From Bacteroidota bacterium (GTDB taxonomy: Bacteria > Bacteroidota > Bacteroidia > Palsa-965), in contig JAAFIA010000010.1 in NCBI GenBank assembly GCA_013298545.1, forward strand, positions 1-64,000: a stretch of DNA of 64,000 nucleotides. Direction: 5' to 3'. Positions 56,689-64,000 of this stretch are shown here, one piece after another (position 1 is the stretch's first letter; each line of letters opens with the position of its first letter). A program made the position numbers and the translations under genes. The notes under the pieces are model-generated. The model searched no databases. It was given only the letters and a program-made list of their open reading frames with translations, and was not told the origin of the DNA.

Positions 56689-57489
56689 TTAATCGTATTG
56701 AAATATAGATGCTTTGTTTTGGAGAATGTAATTAAGGCTGTTTTCAAAATCTTTCTTGATAGTTTTATTCAAATATCCAGACCAAGTTGGAGCTTCTTCA
56801 TTTCTCATAAATGCTAAAATTGCCATACTGTAGGCCCAATCTTCTTGTTTTAAATAGCCCTGATTTTTATAAGACCAACGATCGGTAGTTTTATTAAATT
56901 GAAATGCAGCGTTTGCATTAAACACCCCGAAGCCAAAGAAAACAGTTGTTAGATCAGTTAAATGCTCATCGTTAAAATCAAGCTCTTTGTGTCCAAGTAA
57001 TTTAACATGCGCAAGTTCATGCGCGAGTACACCAATTGTATCCTGAGGTTTGTCGAGAAGACCTCTGCTGATCGAAATTTCGTATTTCCCATGCTCATTT
57101 TTGTGGTGGTATAAACCTGCTGGAGTAATTTGTTGCGGGTCGTTTTCAATAAAAATTACAGAAGTACCCATGTTGATCTCCCTCAGATTATCATCGAAAA
57201 AATGCAGTTCGACTTCATCTCTGTCTATTTGCATTGCATCTGCCACAATATGCATTGCCGCTATCGCCGACTCCTCGGAAACCGTCCACTTAATTGGAAT
57301 GTCAATTTTTGTAGGTGTAAATATTTTTCGTTCAGCTAATGTCGGCTCAGGAAACTGTTCTGCTAACCATTGCATATTTTGTTCAAAATACTGCCGAGCA
57401 CTTTTGTTTAATGGCTCTTTGATATTGCCAGATTTGAATAAATTAAACATGAGAAAAAGGGTTGGAGTTAATGCATTTATCAACTGCAA
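56689..57489 (-). CDS. Hypothetical protein with HExxH metalloprotease motif
   Basis: DTIGVLAHELAHVKLLGHKEL. Confidence 0.6.
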   Translation of the reverse strand: MQLINALTPTLFLMFNLFKSGNIKEPLNKSARQYFEQNMQWLAEQFPEPTLAERKIFTPTKIDIPIKWTVSEESAIAAMHIVADAMQIDRDEVELHFFDDNLREINMGTSVIFIENDPQQITPAGLYHHKNEHGKYEISISRGLLDKPQDTIGVLAHELAHVKLLGHKELDFNDEHLTDLTTVFFGFGVFNANAAFQFNKTTDRWSYKNQGYLKQEDWAYSMAILAFMRNEEAPTWSGYLNKTIKKDFENSLNYILQNKASIFQYD

Positions 57490-57506
57490 AATACAAATTT
57501 TACAGG

Positions 57507-58139
57507 TTACCCCTTCCTCCCCATCAAAATCAAATCCACAACCTCCGCGCCATCGCCGCCCACGGTAACAATGCGTTTGACTTCAATATCAATAAGTCCA
57601 GCCAATCGCATCGCTTCAACTAAATACTTTTCTTCGTGGAAGTGCATGTAAATTTCATCGCCCGTACTGCCTTTTTTCCATCCCGATTTGCTGTACGCAT
57701 CTTCCATTGTACTGATGTAAATTACGCCAGTTGCATGTACACGCAACGCCGCATCTGCAATCAATTTTATGGCTTCTTCTTTGGATAAATAAGGCAAACA
57801 AAAACCGCACATCACCGCATCAAATACTTGTGGCAACCGATCAATTGCACGGCAATCCATAACCTGAAAATTTGCAGTTGGATTATTTTCTTGCGCCAAA
57901 GCAATCATGTTTGGCGCTAAATCAATTCCTAAGATTTTGAAGTCTGGGCGTTGTTGTAAAAGATACTTTGTAATGTTGCCCGGCCCGCAAGCCAATTCCA
58001 GAATAGACGCATTGGGCCTATTGACCCACGCGCAAAACAAATCAAATGAATCGTGATACAACGAAACATCCATAAATTTTTGCGCATACAGATCCGCCAA
58101 TTTATCAAAAATCGCTGCTGCTTGTTCCGATTTGTCCAT
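57507..58139 (-). CDS. SAM-dependent methyltransferase
   Basis: SILELACGPGNITKYLLQ; FKILGIDLAPNMIALA. Confidence 0.88.
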   Translation of the reverse strand: MDKSEQAAAIFDKLADLYAQKFMDVSLYHDSFDLFCAWVNRPNASILELACGPGNITKYLLQQRPDFKILGIDLAPNMIALAQENNPTANFQVMDCRAIDRLPQVFDAVMCGFCLPYLSKEEAIKLIADAALRVHATGVIYISTMEDAYSKSGWKKGSTGDEIYMHFHEEKYLVEAMRLAGLIDIEVKRIVTVGGDGAEVVDLILMGRKG

Positions 58140-58142
58140 GTT

Positions 58143-59285
58143 TTATGATTGAAGAATCCGAATCAAATCATCATTGATATAATAAACATCTCGGCCATCC
58201 GCACGATAGGATAAAACACCAATCTTAACCAGTTGTTGCATGTATTTTGTCAATGTTGTTCGACTACTTACTCGGCAAACTTTTCCAACCAGTTGTGGTC
58301 TTACATACGGCTGAGAAAACAATGTCTGATTCAATTCGAGTGAGTACCATTTCAATTTTTTCGACGCATGTTTGTGTGTAGCTTCCATCTGTGAAAGCAT
58401 CTCATCGATTTTTTGATTCGTAATTTTCGATGTACTTTCAACCGCATTCAACATATACATAATCCAAGGCTTCCACGCTTTTCGTTGAGTAACACCTGCT
58501 AAATGATTGTAGTAGTCGTCTTTATTTTTAATGATGTAATTGCTCAAATACAAAACAGGATGTGAGAGTAAATTTTGTTCAACTAAGTAAAGTTGATTTA
58601 AAATTCTTCCTGTACGACCATTGCCATCTGTAAATGGATGAATAGCCTCAAATTGATAATGCCCAATTGCCATTTTGAGCAAAGGATCAAAATCGTTTTT
58701 AGCAGCTAAAAACGTGAACAAATTCGTCAGTTTTTTTTCAATCAAGGCGATGCCACGCGGTGGAGTATAAATAATTTCTCCAGCCTTAAATTCGCTCTGT
58801 CCACGCTTGATAACTACTTGCGATTGTGGTGGCCGTATCCCTTGTCGTGTATTTTTTATCTGCTGAAACATTTTGATCGCTACCGAAGTGTCTAGCTTCT
58901 TCTGCTTTAATAACGTCGAATACCCTTTCCATAGCGCTTCTCTGTATTTTAGTACCTCTTTCGTTGCCGGACTAGCATATTCTTCCTTTATCGTATCTGA
59001 AACCGCCTTGTATAAATCATCTTCCGTTGTAAATATATTTTCAATCGCAGTCGAATTTTGTGCCTCTTGAAGTGAAATGGTATTGATTAGCATAGATGGA
59101 TTGGGGATGCGCAAAATGTTTTTATTCAGCTCTGCCAATGCTCTAGAAGCATAGCCCCATTTCAGTAAAATTTCTTTATCAATGATGTCAATTGAAGGTG
59201 GTAAGTCAGGAAGCCCATTGAAAGGTATATTACGATCAAATTTTACAATTTTCGTGGTGTTCATGTTTTTGGATATTCTGGACAT
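58143..59285 (-). CDS. Fic family protein with C-terminal winged-HTH-like region
   Basis: Canonical Fic motif HPFTDGNGRTGR; C-terminal VGKVCRVSSRTTLTKYMQQLVKIGVL; start may be the internal Met at ~59264. Confidence 0.92.
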   Translation of the reverse strand: MSRISKNMNTTKIVKFDRNIPFNGLPDLPPSIDIIDKEILLKWGYASRALAELNKNILRIPNPSMLINTISLQEAQNSTAIENIFTTEDDLYKAVSDTIKEEYASPATKEVLKYREALWKGYSTLLKQKKLDTSVAIKMFQQIKNTRQGIRPPQSQVVIKRGQSEFKAGEIIYTPPRGIALIEKKLTNLFTFLAAKNDFDPLLKMAIGHYQFEAIHPFTDGNGRTGRILNQLYLVEQNLLSHPVLYLSNYIIKNKDDYYNHLAGVTQRKAWKPWIMYMLNAVESTSKITNQKIDEMLSQMEATHKHASKKLKWYSLELNQTLFSQPYVRPQLVGKVCRVSSRTTLTKYMQQLVKIGVLSYRADGRDVYYINDDLIRILQS

Positions 59286-59525
59286 ATAGCAAATATAAGG
59301 TCAGATTTAGGAATAAACAAACAATATGTCCATATCCAATCTAAAATCTGGACATATTCGCAAAACCTGTCCACTTCATGAACATAAAATATCTATATGT
59401 TCATTTCTGGAAAAAATATGAACATATTACTAAAGTGTGTCCACTTGTTGAACAGGAATTATCAATCTGTTCATTTTTTTGAAAAATATGAACAGATAAC
59501 CAAAATATGTCCACTCACTAGACAG
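59258..59525. promoter_or_regulatory. 70-bp-period array of TGTYCA/TGRACA inverted repeats upstream of fic
   Basis: Motifs at ~59258, 59279, 59327, 59349, 59368, 59379, 59398, 59419, 59438, 59449, 59468, 59489, 59508. Confidence 0.8.
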
Positions 59526-59592
59526 TAAATGCCAATACTTTCGCTTGTTATAGGATGTGGACGTGTGGCTGCGCTTAACGATGATGAATCTA

Positions 59593-61173
59593 CTACAAAT
59601 CTAGATCTTCCAATTGTCCTTGCTGAATCAACACATTCAGTTTACCGTAATCGATCTTTGAAAAATGGCGTGGGTCGCGTGGCATTTTTGCAATGAAATA
59701 AACCGCGTTGATGGCGTATGCGTAATGCAATAAAATATTTTCTTGAATCGCTTTTTTGTCGGCATGAGGCGTTGCCTCAATTACGGCAAATACATTCGTG
59801 CGTTCATGTAAAACCGTTCCTGAAACAATCCCTTCTTGTTGTGATAAAGCGTACTCTACTGCAAATGTTACGAGATAACCATCTGGAAAAGGAATGAGTG
59901 TAGAACACCGTCCGCACAAAAACAATTCTCCCGCCGTATTGAAAAATCCCGAATCGCCTGTTCGGTGCCAAACGTTTTCTCCAATAAAAATTTTTGCCAG
60001 TTTTTCGGCTTCAGGATTATCTACATAATGCCTTAACACGTGCGGGCCGCTCACCACAATTTCACCAATTTTTCCAACAGGTAAACACGTTTGTTCCAAT
60101 GCTTCTTCCGAAGCAAAAGAAAGCGGCTCGGTTGTAATGGGAAGAATTTTTACGCGTGTGAGACGATATGGAAAACCCACATTCAACCCATTGTTCGCGA
60201 TGTTTTCTTCGCCAGAAAACAAGCCCTTACGTTGTTTGTCAACCAAGTCTGTTGCTGTAATACTACTGATCGGTTCGGCTTCTGTTGATCCATAAACGAT
60301 AATACTTTCGCTATTCGGAAATGCTTTTGCAAACAAACTCGCCTCGCGCGGAAACACAGGCGCGCCACCCGTAAACATCCGTCGGAAGGACACATCTATA
60401 TTTTGCGCCAGCACATATTCCGCCAACCGCTGCAACACATAAGGCGATGACGTAAACCGATTGACACCCGCAGCACGAATTTGTTCTACCAAACGTTCGG
60501 GTTTTAACGATAACGGTTTACGCGAATTGTAATCAGCGATGACTGAAGTAACACCTGTTCCTAAATTGAGCAACAACACAATTGGTAAAACAGGCATGTC
60601 GATATCCGAAGGCTGTGGTTGAATTTTATCGACCAATGCTTCAAATTGTGCTTGCAAGAAACCGTGTGTACGCTTTGCCGCTTTTGGAATTCCTGTGCTA
60701 CCTGTTGTAAATGTAATCAGTGCTAAATCATCCGCTTGCACCGTATCTGGTGTGTGTGTTGAACTAACAGGTTTGCTTTTCGGACCAAGCCAAACTGGCA
60801 CACGACGCAATGCAGGCGAAAGTATAAATGCCAACGCACGAATTTTCCAAGACGCAATAAACGCCTTGCATTTGGCCAGTTTGCAACAAAGCTCTAGTCG
60901 CTCACGGCTCACCCATTCATCCAAAAAAACGGATGTTGCACCAAGGTGAAAAATAGCAAGCACAGCAATGTACAAATCCAAACTCATGGGGACGAAAACC
61001 AACACCCGATCGTTTTTCCCGATTCCTTTGGCATGATAATACGCAGCCATTTCTTTTACCGCATTCGCCAATTCGCCAAACGTAAGTTGCTTTCCATCGC
61101 GATCAATAATGGCGATGTGCTCAGGCTTTTTGAGTGCTTGTGCAAAAAATAAATCGGCGATATTGCTGCTCAT
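59593..61173 (-). CDS. AMP-dependent synthetase/ligase (fatty-acyl ligase, possibly OleC-like)
   Basis: LITFTTGSTGIPKAAKRTHGF; SIIVYGSTEAEPIS; WHRTGDSGFFN. Confidence 0.9.
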   Translation of the reverse strand: MSSNIADLFFAQALKKPEHIAIIDRDGKQLTFGELANAVKEMAAYYHAKGIGKNDRVLVFVPMSLDLYIAVLAIFHLGATSVFLDEWVSRERLELCCKLAKCKAFIASWKIRALAFILSPALRRVPVWLGPKSKPVSSTHTPDTVQADDLALITFTTGSTGIPKAAKRTHGFLQAQFEALVDKIQPQPSDIDMPVLPIVLLLNLGTGVTSVIADYNSRKPLSLKPERLVEQIRAAGVNRFTSSPYVLQRLAEYVLAQNIDVSFRRMFTGGAPVFPREASLFAKAFPNSESIIVYGSTEAEPISSITATDLVDKQRKGLFSGEENIANNGLNVGFPYRLTRVKILPITTEPLSFASEEALEQTCLPVGKIGEIVVSGPHVLRHYVDNPEAEKLAKIFIGENVWHRTGDSGFFNTAGELFLCGRCSTLIPFPDGYLVTFAVEYALSQQEGIVSGTVLHERTNVFAVIEATPHADKKAIQENILLHYAYAINAVYFIAKMPRDPRHFSKIDYGKLNVLIQQGQLEDLDL

Positions 61174-61742
61174 TGTTCCAAGTTGCGTTTAACGTTGGCG
61201 ATGTTTTGTTCAAAAACAGATTTTACTTTCCAAGCACCCAAGTGCATCTTTATCAGTTCCCAAAACGAAGGTTGGTAAGTGTCGTAAAATAGTGTAAATG
61301 TAAGCCTACAACGTCTTCCGCCATCTAAAGACTCATAAAGTTGTTCCGTAGATAAACCATCCGATGTCATGGGGAAATTTTTCAAATCGTAAGTAATGAG
61401 TTGTCTGCGTTTGTTTGGCTCAACTTCCGTAATGGTTTCGTCCCAACGGATTCCGGTTTCATCTTTTTCTTGAAAGCAACGACGGCGAGAGCCGGGCAAA
61501 CCATCGGCAATGCTATCGTTATTTAACGGTATGATGTGATCGACGTAAACAGACCATTTTCCGGCATTGGCCGAATTTCCGAGGTAAGCAAATACTTTTT
61601 CTGGCGAAGCATTGATTTCAACGGTTGCCGCAACGGCTTTGTATGGAAGATTGTCGTGCTTTTTGTACGGACTCAATCCCCAAATTGCAAAAGGGCAAAT
61701 CAGTAGTAAAATCAGTAGTGCGCGAAGTAGTTTCTTTTTCAT
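61170..61742 (-). CDS. SRPBCC-like membrane-anchored protein
   Basis: N-terminal TM; AATVEINASPEKVFAYLGNSANAGKWSVYVDHI. Confidence 0.7.
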   Translation of the reverse strand: MKKKLLRALLILLLICPFAIWGLSPYKKHDNLPYKAVAATVEINASPEKVFAYLGNSANAGKWSVYVDHIIPLNNDSIADGLPGSRRRCFQEKDETGIRWDETITEVEPNKRRQLITYDLKNFPMTSDGLSTEQLYESLDGGRRCRLTFTLFYDTYQPSFWELIKMHLGAWKVKSVFEQNIANVKRNLEQ

Positions 61743-62764
61743 AACACTTTTTGAAAGAGAGCATAGCGTTTCCAGACTTCACCGGAAAATAATTCGGATA
61801 ATTTTACAGAACGATTGCGTTCGTGCATAAACGCATGAATCACCGCATCGAATTGATGTTGCTTGGCATAACGTGTAGCAAAATTGCCCATCACTTGCGG
61901 CAAACCCCGATAGCCTGGTGCCGGATGGCGAGCAACAGTTTTGATAATCAATCGTTTTTCCGAGATCGAAAAATGATCGGCAAAACAAAAAATTAAGCCC
62001 ACAATTTCACCGCTACTATTTTCTGCAATCAAGGTTGTCTCGTTGTGCATGTAGGTGTTTAATCCGGCATGCTTCTCAACGAAACGCGCTTCGCTAATTC
62101 CTGAATACAAGACATTGGCTTGAAATGTGTGTGTGCAAAATTGAAAAATACGCGGCAACTCAGTTGTGTAATTTTCTCCCGCAATGGTACGCATCCGTAT
62201 GCCTTGAGTGGCTAACGATTGCTCGCGCTCCAAAATTTCTGAAGCATCGCAAACGAGTTTTCGGTCGATTGTGGTAACGTAATTTTCGCGCACCTGAAAT
62301 CCGTTTGCTTGCCATTGCTCCGAAAACCAAGTCATGCAAGGTTGCTCCGAGAAATAATCGGGCAAGGCATTTCCCAAACAAAAACGATAGCTGTCCCAAG
62401 TAGTACCATTCATAGGGCCAAGTAGGTGCGTGCAATTCAGTTCTTTGGCAATTTCCTCGGCACGATTCAGCATCAATTGTGCAGCATCGAGATCGTTGAT
62501 ACAACAATAATTGCCAAGCATTAAATACCGTGTATCGTTTTGGTCTAATTCAAGATTGCGGTAAAGTGCCAATACGCCGACGGTTTGCGTTTCGTCAGTA
62601 AGTGCTAGAAAACGTATTTTATGTTCAGGGTGAATGGTATTTGAACTTTTGAAAATGGCCGCTTGTTGTGGCTGAAACACCCGATCAATGCATTGCTTCG
62701 CATGAATCAGGAAATCGGCTTCTTGATCGCGCGAAAATTCGAGCAGGTTGTATTTCGTTTCCAT
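61739..62764 (-). CDS. GNAT-like acyltransferase
   Basis: LGPMNGTTWDSYRF and N-acyltransferase-like architecture. Confidence 0.55.
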   Translation of the reverse strand: METKYNLLEFSRDQEADFLIHAKQCIDRVFQPQQAAIFKSSNTIHPEHKIRFLALTDETQTVGVLALYRNLELDQNDTRYLMLGNYCCINDLDAAQLMLNRAEEIAKELNCTHLLGPMNGTTWDSYRFCLGNALPDYFSEQPCMTWFSEQWQANGFQVRENYVTTIDRKLVCDASEILEREQSLATQGIRMRTIAGENYTTELPRIFQFCTHTFQANVLYSGISEARFVEKHAGLNTYMHNETTLIAENSSGEIVGLIFCFADHFSISEKRLIIKTVARHPAPGYRGLPQVMGNFATRYAKQHQFDAVIHAFMHERNRSVKLSELFSGEVWKRYALFQKVL

Positions 62765-62767
62765 CGA

Positions 62768-63505
62768 CTAAGAATTTACGGGATAGTAAATGCAAATGAT
62801 ATGACTTTGAAATTCGTAAAGAGACGTAAATTCAATAATCATCCAAAGAATCAGTATCGCAATACCCGGAATGGTTAAGTTATCAAGGCCATTGATGCTG
62901 AGTGCTTCGGTGAGCGACGTGAGTATGCCAAGAATCAAGGCGATGATGATTGCTGAAGACAAAGCTGTTTTTGAAAGTAAAAGCAATAAGAGCAACGCAA
63001 TTCCAGTCGCTGTGAGGGCAAATAAAATAGAACCCGTCATGGTTTTGTTGCTCTTGCCCGATTTGTATTTTCCCCAAGGCCAACGCTTGCCGCAAAGTGC
63101 CGCCACCGGATCGCAAATGGCCAGAATTAAAATCGGAATGTAATACAAGGCAAGTTGCGGGTCATTTTTTTGTGAGAGAAAACTGTAAAATAAAAACGTT
63201 CCATACACCGCAACCGGATACGAAATACTACCGTGCGATTTGCGGTCGATGGCATTGATGGATTTTAATAAATTGAATTTTAAACTTAAAATCAAAATCA
63301 AGGCAAACGAACTGCACAGCAATAAAACATACCAATGGTTGCTCAGAATAGGAAATAACAACGTGAGCAAGCCCGTGCCAATATGAACCAGTTTGCGCGT
63401 GTACTCGGCTTGTATGTTGAATTTATGATACAGCAACTCGGCAAGTCCGAATAGTGCTAAAAAGCATCCACTCAACCAGAGGCAATTGAAGAGATCGTTG
63501 TTCAT
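62768..63505 (-). CDS. Diacylglycerol/polyprenol (phytol/dolichol) kinase-like or cytidylyltransferase-like membrane protein
   Basis: EYTRKLVHIGTGLLTLLFP; DPVAALCGKRWPWGKYKSGKSNKTMTGSILF. Confidence 0.7.
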   Translation of the reverse strand: MNNDLFNCLWLSGCFLALFGLAELLYHKFNIQAEYTRKLVHIGTGLLTLLFPILSNHWYVLLLCSSFALILILSLKFNLLKSINAIDRKSHGSISYPVAVYGTFLFYSFLSQKNDPQLALYYIPILILAICDPVAALCGKRWPWGKYKSGKSNKTMTGSILFALTATGIALLLLLLLSKTALSSAIIIALILGILTSLTEALSINGLDNLTIPGIAILILWMIIEFTSLYEFQSHIICIYYPVNS

Positions 63506-64000
63506 TTTTTTTCTTCCAATAGGAAACGGTGATAGAAAAAACCATTGTCCGTTTGTGTAAATTGTTCGGAACGTTCTTTATGCCAGTAAAATTTTTCGGG
63601 ATTTAATGCAGCTAACGTTCGGGGCACCATCAAATTCCAGAAACCAAAACGTGCACCAGAACTCGCTTTATCTGCAAGTTTACTGGCTGTTTCGATGGCA
63701 ATGGATTGTGGCATATATTCAAAGATATTGGATAAATTGAATGCTTGAAATACGCCATGCGCTTCTTCGGCATAGCCACAAATAAAATGAATGCGTTTGA
63801 TGTTTTGTTTGATGGTGTCGAAATTTTCTTTGCGCGCATAATGCGGCAAGCGTTCGCCAAACTGCCCCGTTAAAATGTGTTTGAGGTAAAGGTTTTTTTG
63901 AGCCGCAACCTGTTTCAAATGATTTTCTGCTTTGCCAAAAATATATTCCGATACTTTGACTTTCACTTCATTCATAAACTCGGGATCGCGTCCATAACGG
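63502..64000 (-). CDS. DUF3419 (BtaA-like) protein, N-terminus beyond the window edge
   Basis: FQAFNLSNIFEYM; frame stays open to base 64000 (…RYGRDPEFMNEVKVK), so the Met at 63975 is probably internal. Confidence 0.7.
   Translation of the reverse strand, partial: RYGRDPEFMNEVKVKVSEYIFGKAENHLKQVAAQKNLYLKHILTGQFGERLPHYARKENFDTIKQNIKRIHFICGYAEEAHGVFQAFNLSNIFEYMPQSIAIETASKLADKASSGARFGFWNLMVPRTLAALNPEKFYWHKERSEQFTQTDNGFFYHRFLLEEKK

Noticed and set aside
59258-59525. 70-bp periodic array as a CRISPR
   Set aside because: Only ~6-10 bp is conserved within each period, the units diverge throughout, and no cas genes are present.
1-64000. tRNA or rRNA genes
   Set aside because: No cloverleaf with a T-loop motif or rRNA-like conserved segment was recognised by eye; a tRNAscan/Infernal run would be decisive.

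Overview
The window appears to come from a Bacteroidota chromosome (T9SS/gliding-motility C-terminal domains, Bat operon, Bacteroidetes-type promoter boxes). Bases ~1-17,000 look like an integrated mobile element. It carries a large serine recombinase, two small resolvase-like proteins that have lost the catalytic residues, a MerR-like regulator, an LPD1-type zinc protease, a membrane-anchored glucosaminidase, a transglutaminase-like protein with a basic tail, and several small beta-rich or membrane proteins. No portal, terminase, tail or packaging ATPase was recognised, so it may be a tailless, membrane-containing virus-like element; this is inference. Four of its genes are preceded by inverted arrays of an 8-bp unit (GAATTRGT / ACYAATTC). 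From ~17.1 to 20.1 kb there is a ~150-nt palindrome with two mutually exclusive folds, a 22-aa ORF with its own terminator divergent from a TPR protein, and a possible HTH + RpoA-CTD-like regulator. From 20 to 43 kb there are large T9SS-secreted PKD/SprB/nidogen-like surface proteins, plus era and a MATE transporter. From 43.5 to 50.8 kb lies a MoxR/DUF58/Bat operon. Then follow truA, an ABC exporter, a metalloprotease-like protein, a methyltransferase, and a Fic protein preceded by a 70-bp-period array of TGTYCA inverted repeats with compensatory arm changes. The window ends in a lipid-type operon (AMP ligase, SRPBCC, acyltransferase-like, polyprenol/phytol-kinase-like, DUF3419/BtaA-like). 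All family assignments are by eye from motifs; no searches were run.
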